Below the pieces are notes generated by a model. It was given only the letters and a program-made list of their open reading frames with translations. It had not been told where the DNA came from and did no database searches. A program made the position numbers and the translations under genes. Shown here in pieces: positions 49,908 to 58,095 of a stretch of 64,000 bases of DNA. Position 1 is the first letter of the stretch; each line of letters starts with the position of its first letter. The DNA is from DAOUJI01 sp965219565 (lineage in GTDB: Bacteria > Chloroflexota > Dehalococcoidia > Lucifugimonadales > JAGWBF01): assembly GCA_965219565.1 (NCBI GenBank), contig OZ244780.1, positions 2,232,001 to 2,296,000 of the forward strand. Reading direction: 5' to 3'.

Positions 49908-51062
49908 ATGGCCCAGGCGCTGGAAGGTTACAAGATACTCTCGGCAGACGACCACACGTTCGAACCGTCGGACCTGTGGACATCAAGAATGGCTAAGGAA
50001 TACCGTGATGAAGCCCCCGTCCTGAGAAGCCTGGACGACTTCGACATGTGGTTCTGCGGAGACCTGCGCCTGGTGGGACTGTCGCCGGGCGCCCACCCTG
50101 GTCGGAGATACGAATCGGACCAGTCAGTCAGGGCCGAAATCGGCAAGACCAGGGTACGGGAAGAGCACCTCAGGCCCGGTGGCCACGACCCCGACGAGCG
50201 GGTCAAGGACCTGGACATAGACGGAATCGACAAGGCGATACACTTTTCCACCGTAGGGCTCCACTTATACAAAGTCGCCGACGCCGAGTGGCTTCACCTG
50301 ATTCAACAGACTTGGAACGACTGGATGGCCGAGTTCTGTAACACGCATCCCGACAGGCTCTACGGCAACGCATTGCTGACCCCTGAAATCGGGGAAGCGG
50401 CCATCATAGAGTTGGAGCGGTGCAAGAAGATGGGGCTGGTCGGGGCCATGATCCCGGTGGGAACGACGCCCGGCATGAGATACAGCCATCCCATGTATGA
50501 GCCCTTCTGGTCGGCCTGTGAGGACCTGGAGATGCCGGTCGCCCTCCACATCGGCTGCAACCGACCATCGCCCGACAACGAGTTCATGGACACCCAGTCG
50601 CTCAGCGCCTCCTTCCTGGCCAACATCGACATCTACCCGCGAATGGCCATCGGCGACATGATTTTCGCCGGTGTGTTCGAACGCCACCCCAAGCTTCAGG
50701 TGGGAGTCATAGAGTTTGAGGTAAGCTGGATTCCCAGCTTCCTCGAGCGTATGAACTACACTTACACCGAGAGGGTCAGCGCATCCACGCGGCTTGACCG
50801 GTACAAGTTCCAGCCGGGAACTCTGCCCAGCGACTTCTGGTACCAACACTGCTTCGTGGGCACGCAGGAGGACCCTTACACTATGCGATTGAAGGACCTG
50901 GTCGGCGTGGACAACATCCAATTCGGCGCCGACTACCCCCACGACGAGGGCACCTTCCCCAAGTCCCGCGAAATCGCGGCTAAGCTCCTTGGCGACTGTT
51001 CTCCCAAGGAGAAGCAGAAGATACTCTGGGACAACGCCTCCAGGGTATACAACATCCACTAG
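49908..51062 (+). CDS. amidohydrolase family protein (COG2159, ACMSD-like)
   Basis: A 384-residue TIM-barrel metal hydrolase. The N-terminus has ILSADDHTFEP, where the family metal-binding H-x-H/D motif sits; later are LHIGCNRPSPDNEF, GVFERHPKLQVGVIEFEVSW, and the closing GADYPHDEGTFPKS with the Asp of the active site. Relatives are decarboxylases or hydrolases of aromatic and lactone acids. ATG 49908 follows GAGGAG. It leads the candidate catabolic cluster to 54.6 kb. Confidence 0.9.
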   Translation: MAQALEGYKILSADDHTFEPSDLWTSRMAKEYRDEAPVLRSLDDFDMWFCGDLRLVGLSPGAHPGRRYESDQSVRAEIGKTRVREEHLRPGGHDPDERVKDLDIDGIDKAIHFSTVGLHLYKVADAEWLHLIQQTWNDWMAEFCNTHPDRLYGNALLTPEIGEAAIIELERCKKMGLVGAMIPVGTTPGMRYSHPMYEPFWSACEDLEMPVALHIGCNRPSPDNEFMDTQSLSASFLANIDIYPRMAIGDMIFAGVFERHPKLQVGVIEFEVSWIPSFLERMNYTYTERVSASTRLDRYKFQPGTLPSDFWYQHCFVGTQEDPYTMRLKDLVGVDNIQFGADYPHDEGTFPKSREIAAKLLGDCSPKEKQKILWDNASRVYNIH

Positions 51063-51071
51063 ACCTTGATG

Positions 51072-51103
51072 GACGCCGGAGGATTCATGTGTCCTCCGGC
51101 GTC
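51072..51103 (+). terminator. hairpin after amidohydrolase gene
   Basis: A perfect 12-bp stem GACGCCGGAGGA / TCCTCCGGCGTC with an eight-base loop, followed by TATTAG. The T-tract is short, so it may be a partial terminator or RNA-stabilising hairpin between the first and second genes of the cluster. Confidence 0.6.
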
Positions 51104-51174
51104 TATTAGAACCGTTTCCGGTCCCATCGGCTTGACTGGCCTCCCCATTGGACAAGCAGTTTGAGGAGGGAATC

Positions 51175-52047
51175 ATGAAGGTCGGCTTCTCCGTGCCATC
51201 TGCCGTCGGAAGCCCGGTTGACCCCGCCGCTCTGGCCAAACAAGGGGAGGAGATGGGGTTCGACTCGATATGGATTTGCGAGCACCCCTTTGTTCCCGTC
51301 TCCACCAGCACACCCCATCCGTCCAACGAAGCCGGCGCCTACGGCGCCAATATATGGAGCATGCTCGACCCATTCGTGGCCCTGTCAAGGGCCTCGGCCG
51401 TAACCTCAACGCTGAAGCTCGGCACTGGCATCGTGATAGTGCCTCAACGCCATCCTCTCATCCTGGCCAAAGAAATAGCGACCCTGGACCGCTTATCCCA
51501 GGGGAGGTTCCTGTTCGGCATAGGCAGCGGGATATTCCGTGAGGAACTGGAGATTCTCGGGGCGGATTATGACCACCGGTGGAGCCAGGTCAGGGAGAAC
51601 GTGGAGGCCCTAAAGGAACTCTGGACCAAGGACGAGTCGGAATACCACGGCAAATACTACGACTTCCCGCCTGTTCGCGTGTTCCCCAAGCCAGCCCAGG
51701 AACCCCACCCTCCCATAATCCTGGGTGGGGGCGGAGACGGCCAGGGAACCTCCCCAGACCGGGTGCTGAGAAGAGTAGCCCGCTGGGGAGACGGCTGGCT
51801 GCCCCACTGGATAAGCATAGACGTCATGAAGGAGAGCAGGGCGAAAGTGGACGAGTGGGCAATAGCCGCGGGCCGAGACCCGTCGGCCATTGAGTTCACG
51901 ATCTTTGGACGACCCGCCGACCCTGACCACCTGAACGGGTACCTGGAAGCCGGCGCGGACCGGGTGGTGTTCGGCATGGGCGACGCCGACACAGCGAGCA
52001 AGTGCCTGGCCGTAATGGAGAAGGTCGCCAGAGAGATGTTCGGTTAA
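51175..52047 (+). CDS. LLM-class F420/flavin-dependent oxidoreductase
   Basis: A 290-residue luciferase-like protein resembling the TIGR03619 group. It has ALAKQGEEMGFDSIWICEHP at the start, KLGTGIVIVPQRHPLILAKE, the LSQGRFLFGIGSGIFREELE loop and PHPPIILGGGGDGQGTSPDR for cofactor phosphate. ATG 51175 after GAGGAGGG is clearly the start; the frame upstream to TTG 51148 covers only the ribosome binding site. Likely reaction: hydroxylation, Baeyer-Villiger-type oxygen insertion, or F420-linked dehydrogenation. Confidence 0.92.
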   Translation: MKVGFSVPSAVGSPVDPAALAKQGEEMGFDSIWICEHPFVPVSTSTPHPSNEAGAYGANIWSMLDPFVALSRASAVTSTLKLGTGIVIVPQRHPLILAKEIATLDRLSQGRFLFGIGSGIFREELEILGADYDHRWSQVRENVEALKELWTKDESEYHGKYYDFPPVRVFPKPAQEPHPPIILGGGGDGQGTSPDRVLRRVARWGDGWLPHWISIDVMKESRAKVDEWAIAAGRDPSAIEFTIFGRPADPDHLNGYLEAGADRVVFGMGDADTASKCLAVMEKVAREMFG

Positions 52048-52094
52048 GCCAACCCGTTTGCTTATATCCCCTCACACCGCCCTAGGAGGAATGA

Positions 52095-53060
52095 ATGCCC
52101 ATTGAGATGATCTCCCCTGAGTTGGAGCGCATCGTAGACCTCGACGCCCAGCACCAGGTCCTCAGCGATGGCCACGGGCCCGAAGAATCGCCTGAAGACG
52201 ACTCGCGTCGACTAGGGATATACCCCAACCCTGAGGGGCCGGTATGGTGGGCAGAGGAAGGCTGCCTCTACTTCAGCGACATCGGCCACAACCGCAGAAT
52301 GAGGTGGTCGCCTTCTGACGGCGTCAGCGTAGGCCACGAGCCTACCAACTACGCCAACGGCCTAACCCGCGACCCCCAAGGAAGACTGGTGGGATGCGAG
52401 CAGGGACTCAGACGAGTGACGCGCATCGAGCACGACGGCTCCACCACCGTCATCGCCAACCGGTACAGGGGAATTCGTCTCAATCGGCCCAACGACGTAG
52501 TGTGCCGCTCCGATGGCAGTATCTACTTCTCGGACCCCGGCGCCCCAAGCCCCCACTGCGACCTGGACTTCTCCGGGTACTACCTGGTCACGCCGGATCT
52601 GGGCGAAATCGTGATGTTGGTGGACCTGAAGGCCCCCAACGGTCTGGCGATATCTCCCGACGAAAGCACCCTCTACCTGACCCAGAGCCGGAACCGCCGG
52701 ATTTGGGCCTACAACCTGATGCCCAACGGCTCCATCAACCGCGCGTCGGAAAGGCTCCTGTTCGAGCTCCCCGAGAGCTACCCGGATGGCGTGTTCGATG
52801 GTATGAAAGTCGACATCGAGGGGAACCTCTACATTACCATGGGAGGCGGCATCGCCATCACGAACTCAGAAGGCAAACACCTGGGCAACATCTGGATAGA
52901 GGAACCGCCCTTCCGGGTCATACTTCCCTGGAAAGACCAGATTTCCAATTGCGGCTGGGGGATGGAGGACAACAAGACACTCTTCTACACGGGGCTTTGC
53001 AGCATGGGGCGAATTCAGATGAAAATTCCCGGACTGCCTGTGCCGCCGAGGAAGCTCTGA
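52095..53060 (+). CDS. SMP-30/gluconolactonase-like beta-propeller lactonase
   Basis: A 321-residue protein of the SMP-30/gluconolaconase/LRE family. Metal ligands are seen in PNPEGPVWWAEEGCLYFSDI (Glu), in RLNRPNDVVCRSDGSIYFSD (Asn, Asp), and in KAPNGLAISPDESTLYLTQS and PDGVFDGMKVDIEGNLYI (Asn, Asp). These enzymes open lactones with Ca or Zn. It starts at ATG 52095 after TAGGAGGA. It directly follows the LLM gene, so the oxygenase may form the lactone it opens. Confidence 0.92.
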   Translation: MPIEMISPELERIVDLDAQHQVLSDGHGPEESPEDDSRRLGIYPNPEGPVWWAEEGCLYFSDIGHNRRMRWSPSDGVSVGHEPTNYANGLTRDPQGRLVGCEQGLRRVTRIEHDGSTTVIANRYRGIRLNRPNDVVCRSDGSIYFSDPGAPSPHCDLDFSGYYLVTPDLGEIVMLVDLKAPNGLAISPDESTLYLTQSRNRRIWAYNLMPNGSINRASERLLFELPESYPDGVFDGMKVDIEGNLYITMGGGIAITNSEGKHLGNIWIEEPPFRVILPWKDQISNCGWGMEDNKTLFYTGLCSMGRIQMKIPGLPVPPRKL

Positions 53061-53116
53061 CGCCACCGGCGCGTAACGCGCTCTCAATCGGGAAACCAAC
53101 AGTTTGAGGAGGGGCC

Positions 53117-53566
53117 ATGTTCACCAGAGTTCACCATGTCAGCTACCAAGTCCTGGACGTACAGCCGGTAAGGGCGTTTTTCGAAAAGCATTTCAGCATG
53201 GCGCCGGCTGAGGAGGGCAGGTCCAACACCGGAGTCATCTATGACTACATCATGTACAAAGTAGGCGACGTAGTCATGGACTTCATCTCCCCGGTGGGCG
53301 ATTCGTCCCTGGCCGAAAAGCTGAAAGAGGAGGGACCTCAGCTCGGCCACGTGGCCTGGGCCACCGACGGCGTGTCCATCGAGGACCTCTTCAACGAACT
53401 CAGGTCCAATGGGGTTAAAATAAAGCGAGACTCCCTCCTGAAGAGTCCCAAGGGGTATATCCGGTTTGACATCGACGAAAACGAGATAGGGGGAGTCCCC
53501 ATGCAGCTTTCCGAAGGCAACGCCCTGGGATGGGACGATAACCAGGACGCTTCGGAAAAGGTCTAA
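53117..53566 (+). CDS. VOC-family protein (methylmalonyl-CoA epimerase-like)
   Basis: A 149-residue VOC protein: VHHVSYQVLDVQPVRAFFEK, DFISPVGDSSLAEKLKEEG, GHVAWATDGVSIEDLFNELR and PKGYIRFDIDENEIGGVPMQL. The His in HHVSY, the His in LGHVAW and the Glu near the end are candidate metal ligands, as in the epimerase. ATG 53117 follows GAGGAGGGG. As the fourth gene of the cluster it may racemise or cleave the intermediate. Confidence 0.85.
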   Translation: MFTRVHHVSYQVLDVQPVRAFFEKHFSMAPAEEGRSNTGVIYDYIMYKVGDVVMDFISPVGDSSLAEKLKEEGPQLGHVAWATDGVSIEDLFNELRSNGVKIKRDSLLKSPKGYIRFDIDENEIGGVPMQLSEGNALGWDDNQDASEKV

Positions 53567-53591
53567 ACCCCAGGACAATCGGCGGCAATTT

Positions 53592-53630
53592 GCCCCTTCT
53601 CCCCTGGCGGGAGAAGGTCGGGATGAGGGG
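53592..53630. repeat. dispersed palindromic repeat
   Basis: CCCCTTCTCCCCTGGCGGGAG arm pair followed by AAGGTCGGGATGAGGGGG, between the VOC and aldolase genes of the cluster. Confidence 0.75.
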
Positions 53631-53674
53631 GACCGAGGACTTATTCAACGGTGGGTTTCGGAAGAAATCCCGGA

Positions 53675-53718
53675 TCACCCTCACCCCAGCCCTCTCCTGT
53701 CGAGGGAGAGGGGGAAGG
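53675..53718. repeat. dispersed palindromic repeat, opposite orientation
   Basis: CACCCTCACCCCAGCCCTCTC then CTGTCGAGGGAGAGGGGG, inverted relative to the copy 45 bases before it. Together the two copies form a larger inverted structure inside the cluster. Confidence 0.75.
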
Positions 53719-53779
53719 ACTCCGGTAGAGTCCGGAGCACCTAGGTCCAAACCAAATCCAAATACGCGAGGAGGCAACC

Positions 53780-54559
53780 ATGCCAGGCAACCTTAAAGAG
53801 AAGATTCGACGGGGGGACATCGTTGTAGGCTGTTCGCTGATAGCGACACCAGGAAACTTTGGGCGGACTCCAGCGGACCGCGGCAGAATCGAACAGTTGG
53901 TGAACTCTTACCCCTACGACTTCTTCACCGTGGACAGCCAGCACATGCCCTACAACGAAGAGGCGCTTTTCCGGCTTTGCGACATAGCCAAAGAGTTCGA
54001 AGTGCCGGTGCAGCTCCGCATCAAGAGTCCCAAGTGGACCTACATGATAGGCGGCATACTCGACCTGTGCCTCGGAGGAGTCGAGGTGCCTCAATGCGAC
54101 GACGAGGCCACCGCCCAGGAGGCAGTGGAAAACTTCTACTACCCCCAGAAGGGGAAGCGGGGCTGGGGCGGAGTGGCGTACGACACTGATTGGACCGGAG
54201 GCGACGGAGAACCCCACTCGATTCCCACCCGCACGGAGTACGCCGAGTGGTGGAGTCATACCGGCGTCCTCATGCTTCAGGTGGAGTCAGTGGAAGCGGT
54301 GATAAACGCCCGCAATCTGGCCAAACCCGGAATAGACTGCCTGTCCTGGGGGGCCCATCCCACATCCAACGACCTGGCTTTCAGCCGCGAGGGTCACCCG
54401 GAGTTCCCTCTGAAGACCGACCAGGAATGCCTGGAGCACATGATCGACTTGCTGAAAGACTCCGACACCAAGATTTGCATGAGAAGCGGCGCCCGCTCCA
54501 ACCGGGAGCACTACCAGAGCCTGGGCGTCACCGTATTCATGGAACGGGCGGAAGTCTAA
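53780..54559 (+). CDS. HpcH/HpaI-type aldolase
   Basis: A 259-residue class II pyruvate-type aldolase: KEKIRRGDIVVGCSLIATPG, YDFFTVDSQHMPYNEEAL (conserved Asp-His pair), LGGVEVPQCDDEATAQEAVENFYYP, KGKRGWGG and LMLQVESVEAVINA. Relatives split 4-hydroxy-2-oxo acids to pyruvate and an aldehyde. It starts at ATG 53780 after GAGGAGG. It is the fifth gene on this strand and would supply the carbon-carbon cleavage of the cluster. Confidence 0.9.
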   Translation: MPGNLKEKIRRGDIVVGCSLIATPGNFGRTPADRGRIEQLVNSYPYDFFTVDSQHMPYNEEALFRLCDIAKEFEVPVQLRIKSPKWTYMIGGILDLCLGGVEVPQCDDEATAQEAVENFYYPQKGKRGWGGVAYDTDWTGGDGEPHSIPTRTEYAEWWSHTGVLMLQVESVEAVINARNLAKPGIDCLSWGAHPTSNDLAFSREGHPEFPLKTDQECLEHMIDLLKDSDTKICMRSGARSNREHYQSLGVTVFMERAEV

Positions 54560-54583
54560 CCGCTAATTAGTAAGGTTGCCTAA

Positions 54584-54620
54584 CGCCCTCTCCCTCTGGG
54601 AGAGGGTTGGGGTGAGGGCG
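54584..54620. repeat. dispersed palindromic repeat
   Basis: CGCCCTCTCCC-TCT-GGGAGAGGG followed by TTGGGGTGAGGGCG, in the convergent gap between the aldolase and SDR genes. Confidence 0.8.
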
Positions 54621-54631
54621 AACTACAACTC

Positions 54632-54659
54632 GACCGCCCAGGCCTGCTACTGGGCGGTC
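54632..54659 (-). terminator. hairpin at the SDR stop
   Basis: A perfect 10-bp stem GACCGCCCAG / CTGGGCGGTC with an eight-base loop spans the SDR stop codon. It lacks a clear U-tract on either strand and may act together with the neighbouring repeat. Confidence 0.45.
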
Positions 54660-55402
54660 ACTCCCCCATCGATGACCATCTCCGAGCCGGTCATGTAGGA
54701 CGACTCGTCAGAAGCCAGGAAGAGCACTCCGTAGGCCACTTCTTCAGGAGCCGCACTTCGTCCCATGGGAACTCTGGCTAGCCTCTGCGCCTGCTGCGCG
54801 GGGTCCCGACGAGACTCCTCGGTCATGGGCGTGTCGACGGGGCCGGGATGCACCGAGTTGCAGCGGATGTTGTCCTTGGCGTGCTGTATGGCTGTCGCCT
54901 TGGTGAACAACCGTACGGCGCCCTTGGACGCCGAGTAGGCCACTCCAGACCTGAGGTTACCCACCATCCCCGCAATCGAGGAGATGTTCACGATGGAGCC
55001 GCCTCCGGCCCTGCGCATGGCTGGTATGGAGTGCTTGGTGCCCAGGAAGACGCCCTTGGCGTTTATGGCCATCAGCCGGTCCCATTGCTCCTCTGTGGTG
55101 TCCTCTATTCCGTTAGGCATGAATATGGCGGCGTTGTTCACCAGCACGTCGAGCTTGCCATAGGCGCTTTCAGCCAGATTCACCGCCCGCTCCCAATCCG
55201 CCGCCAAGGTCACATCCAAGCGGACGTACCTGGCGTCCCCGCCCGCCTCCTGGATTTGAGCTTCCACGCGCGCGCCTTCCTCATCCAGTATGTCGCCCAA
55301 CACCACCTTGGCGCCTTCCTGGGCAAACAGGATCCCCTCGGAGGCGCCCTGGCCCCTAGCCCCGCCTGTGATTATCGCCACCTTGCCGTCCAACCTTCCC
55401 AT
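54647..55402 (-). CDS. short-chain dehydrogenase/reductase (SDR)
   Basis: A 251-residue classical SDR: IITGGARGQGASEGI, NNAAIFMPNGI, IVNISSIAGMVG and YSASKGAV with the Tyr-Lys pair, closing MTGSEMVIDGGVTAQ. The TGxxRGxG loop resembles the NAD-dependent hydroxysteroid or glucose-dehydrogenase-like subgroup. It faces the catabolic cluster and could oxidise one of its alcohols. Confidence 0.93.
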   Translation of the reverse strand: MGRLDGKVAIITGGARGQGASEGILFAQEGAKVVLGDILDEEGARVEAQIQEAGGDARYVRLDVTLAADWERAVNLAESAYGKLDVLVNNAAIFMPNGIEDTTEEQWDRLMAINAKGVFLGTKHSIPAMRRAGGGSIVNISSIAGMVGNLRSGVAYSASKGAVRLFTKATAIQHAKDNIRCNSVHPGPVDTPMTEESRRDPAQQAQRLARVPMGRSAAPEEVAYGVLFLASDESSYMTGSEMVIDGGVTAQ

Positions 55403-55472
55403 GCTTCACCTCGCTTCGTCAGTTTCTCAGTTTCCGACTATGTGTTGAATGTCCCCGATGAGAACATAGTCG

Positions 55473-55716
55473 TCAGCAGAAGTTCTGGGTAATATACACC
55501 TGCTCAGTGGAGTCGATCGCGACGCCAATTCCCTCTAGATCGTAACTGTCTTTCAAAATGTTTTCACGGTGACCTGAACTGTCCATCCACCCATCCACCA
55601 CTAGTTCCGCCAACTCCCACATCTCGTAGTAGTCCTTACGGACAACCTTTCCAGCGATAGCCCAATACTGGCCGTACAACGAGGAGTAGAAGATGTTCTC
55701 TGCCAATCCGTGGGGG
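55473..55716 (-). pseudogene. CAP-domain (SCP-like) protein, C-terminal fragment
   Basis: The fragment gives HGLAENIFYSSLYGQYW, then AELVVDGWMDSSGHRENILKD and YDLEGIGVAIDS...YITQNFC, the second half of a CAP domain with the conserved GHRENIL. It is separated from its N-terminal half (56747-57247) by the IS30-type element. Within this piece an ATG at 55706 opens 77 codons, but without the first half it cannot fold as a CAP domain. Confidence 0.85.
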
Positions 55717-56704
55717 TGGATTCACATTTCAAGTGCAACACTTGGTTGGAAAAGATTTCTGCCGGGGTGCGGTAGTCCAGGCATTTGCGCGGGGTATTGT
55801 TGTAGGCCTGCACCAACTGCACAAACCGGTCGTCAGACAACTCCGCGAGGTCGGTCTTCCGCGGCAGAGTGCGGCGCATACGTCCTATCGCGTTTTCCAC
55901 TCCCCCCTTCTGCCAGGGAGAGTGGGTGTCGCAGAAGAAGGTTTCTATGCCCAAGGCGTGCAACTGGCAGTGGCGGGCGAACTCAGTCCCGTTGTCGAAG
56001 GTGACGGTCTGACGCCAAGCAGGCGGCAAGGGAGCCAACACCTCCATCATGGCGTTGGCGATGGGGCTGGAGGCCTTCCCCGGCGGCCTCAGAGCAATCA
56101 GGAGGCGGGAGTGGCGTTCGTGGAGGGTCAGGACTGCCTGCCCATACCTGCTGAACAGCATCAGGTCCGCCTCCCAGTGGCCCGGCGTCCGGCGGTCTGA
56201 GGCCTCCTGGGGCCGTTGCGCCACAGGTCGGCGCAAGAAGATGAAGGCGGCGGGACTTCCCCCTTTACGTCCCCGCCAACCCCGCTTCGACTTAGCCCGG
56301 GGCAGATAGTGTCGCCAACTGTAGTCCTTCTTCCGAGCGATCTGGCCGTAGATGAACCTGTAGATGCTCTCATGGGAGATGACTCTTTTGCCTGATTCCA
56401 TAGCCATCCGTCCCGCCGCCTGCTCCGGTGACCAGCCCTGCTTGAGCCGAGAGAGAACCTTATCTCGCAGCCCTTCATCCCGTTCCAGCCGAGAGCCGCG
56501 CCAACGCCGGGCATGGGCTTGCTGGTCTGCATACCTGGGCTGGTATCCCTGGGTCCTTGAACCATTGCGCTTCAGCTCCCTAGCCACTGTCGATGGCGAG
56601 CGATCCAGACTTGCCGCGATTTGGCGGACCGAGCATTCCGAGGCTTGTAGTCGGGCAATCTCACACCTTTCTTCAATGGTGACATGCCTATATCTTTTTC
56701 CCAT
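55601..56704 (-). CDS. IS30-family transposase
   Basis: A DDE transposase of 367 residues: N-terminal HTH (TIEERCEIARLQASECSVRQ, RSPSTVARELKRNG), a second recognition segment (SHESIYRFIYGQIARK) and the catalytic triad in TPGHWEADLM (Asp), VTFDNGTEF (Asp) and WQKGGVENAIGRMRR (Glu). No stop occurs before the left end of the element, so about the last 39 residues are read from host CAP-gene DNA in another frame. ATG 56704 is the start. The catalytic core is intact and the element may be active. Confidence 0.93.
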   Translation of the reverse strand: MGKRYRHVTIEERCEIARLQASECSVRQIAASLDRSPSTVARELKRNGSRTQGYQPRYADQQAHARRWRGSRLERDEGLRDKVLSRLKQGWSPEQAAGRMAMESGKRVISHESIYRFIYGQIARKKDYSWRHYLPRAKSKRGWRGRKGGSPAAFIFLRRPVAQRPQEASDRRTPGHWEADLMLFSRYGQAVLTLHERHSRLLIALRPPGKASSPIANAMMEVLAPLPPAWRQTVTFDNGTEFARHCQLHALGIETFFCDTHSPWQKGGVENAIGRMRRTLPRKTDLAELSDDRFVQLVQAYNNTPRKCLDYRTPAEIFSNQVLHLKCESTPTDWQRTSSTPRCTASIGLSLERLSVRTTTRCGSWRN

Positions 56705-56746
56705 GACAACACCTTAACAAGGTGTTGCACTTCGTTTGTGATTTTA
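55717..56746 (-). mobile_element. IS30-family insertion sequence
   Basis: A 1030-bp element. The ends are imperfect inverted repeats sharing AAGTGCAACAC (TGGATTCACATTTCAAGTGC at the left end; TAAAATCACAAACGAAGTGC from the right end). It contains one transposase gene. Runs of five G flank it on both sides; a four-base GGGG duplication would leave six G in the empty site and restores the CAP-gene reading frame exactly. Confidence 0.85.
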
Positions 56747-57247
56747 GGGGGTATAGTAAGAACCATAGCCTTTACGGCAATCATAACCCACGGATGCGCC
56801 TCTATCAGTAGGCGACTGGCCGCGCAAATTTGTGTGCGAAAAGAAATTTTGCCCTGCCATGTCCGCACTGTGGGAACGGGCAATAGCAGCCAGGTTCGGG
56901 TCCCAAACTAACGGGGTCGACCTCTCCTCATTCACTAATTGGTGAATCCTCAGCTCCAACTCGGCGATCCAGCCGCCGCTTCCCCGGCTGAGACCTGGGA
57001 TGGGCGTAGGAGTTGCTGTCGGAATCGGACCGGTGGCCGTGTAATCGTCTTCCGAGGATCGTTCCACTAAAACACTGCACACATTTATCACAATCAGCAA
57101 ACCTATCCCGATGGCGACCCACTTGATGCATCCTCCTAGACAACCCCCTCCACGTTTGGGAGGGGGCGGCCGATAGCCTGACCGGCCCTGGCAGGCTTCG
57201 CAGGTACAGGCGGGAGGGTGATCGTAACCCCAGTTTGGTCTACCCAT
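56747..57247 (-). pseudogene. CAP-domain protein with Cys-rich head and TM helix, N-terminal fragment
   Basis: ATG 57247 starts GRPNWGYDHPPACTCEACQG, a cysteine knuckle, then a Pro-rich stretch, a TM helix (WVAIGIGLLIVINVCSVLV), a Thr/Pro linker and the first half of a CAP domain (LVNEERSTPLVWDPNLAAIARSHSADMA, NFFSHTNLRGQSPTDR). The frame stops just inside the IS element. With the IS removed it continues into the C-terminal fragment as SYYTPHGLAENIF. The intact protein was a membrane-anchored outward-facing CAP protein. A longer open frame to 57568 is only the shadow of the neighbouring gene. Confidence 0.88.
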
Positions 57248-57267
57248 CGTCGCGGTATTGGGGGGAC

Positions 57268-58047
57268 CTACCTCTGCGGGGCCTCCCGGGGGTAGTCCAG
57301 GACCTCCAACGGCGGGTATGAGTCGGCGTCGATCTCCAGATACGTGTGAAGGCCCTTCACGTCGAGACAGTCGATCATGTGCTTCTCCCGGGCCTCTACG
57401 GCCAGCCGGCCCATGTTGATCAGGGCCTGCTTCAGGTCCGGATGGTCGTACCAGTAGAGGGCCAGGTACTTGGACGGACCTCGCTCCAACACGAGATTCC
57501 GGTAGCGGGCCGAGTCGGTCATGCCATCGGCCTGGAGCAGGTCCGGCAGGTGGGTGTGGCTGTACCACCGGTTGAACTCCTCGTCCCTATCCGGGTCTGA
57601 GGTGTCGGAAAACACCAGCCGGAGAGCGCGGGGAAGCGTCCTGGCGATGGGCTTGAAGTCGGGTATGGACAGCAGGTCCGACCCTTCACCCGTTGGAGGA
57701 TAGTCCACCACCTCCAAGGGGGCGTATTGGGACGGGTCTATCTCCTCGAAGCGATAACCGCCTGCCGACTCAAGGCAGTCGATGTGTCTACCCAGACCGT
57801 AGGCTCCGAACCCGATTCGGGAGATGTCTCTGATGCAGTCCATGACATCGGGGCCCTCCACTTCGTATACGGCCAGGTACTGGCTGGCTCCATCGTCAGG
57901 GTAGGCATTGGCATAGCGTCTGGCCTGGACGAACCCTGAGGCGGCGCTGAGATCGGGGAAGTGGGTGTGGCAATACCAGCTGTTGTACTCGTCGTGACGG
58001 GCCGGATCGTTGCAGTTGCTGAATACCAAAAGGACACCTTTGGGCAT
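57268..58047 (-). CDS. tandem ferredoxin-like (EthD/DUF4286-like) protein
   Basis: A 259-residue protein of two similar halves: KGVLLVFSNCNDPARHDEYN-SWYCHTHFPDL in the first and LRLVFSDTSDPDRDEEFNRW-YSHTHLPDLL in the second, each with a W-Y-x-H-T-H core and each ending in a PPLEVLDYP-like strand. This fits two dimeric alpha/beta-barrel (EthD/DUF4286-type) domains. The reaction is unknown; relatives help degrade or isomerise small organics. ATG 58047 is used. It precedes the CAP gene by 20 bases on the same strand. Confidence 0.75.
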   Translation of the reverse strand: MPKGVLLVFSNCNDPARHDEYNSWYCHTHFPDLSAASGFVQARRYANAYPDDGASQYLAVYEVEGPDVMDCIRDISRIGFGAYGLGRHIDCLESAGGYRFEEIDPSQYAPLEVVDYPPTGEGSDLLSIPDFKPIARTLPRALRLVFSDTSDPDRDEEFNRWYSHTHLPDLLQADGMTDSARYRNLVLERGPSKYLALYWYDHPDLKQALINMGRLAVEAREKHMIDCLDVKGLHTYLEIDADSYPPLEVLDYPREAPQR

Positions 58048-58095
58048 GATTCTCCCTTCTTGTCAGCGTAGATGGGCGACAGGCCTGGAGGACTT

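Noticed and set aside
57248..57568. Upstream extension of the CAP-protein frame
   Set aside because: These 107 codons lie over the tandem EthD-like gene and are Pro/Gly/Arg-rich noise; ATG 57247 begins the conserved Cys-rich head.
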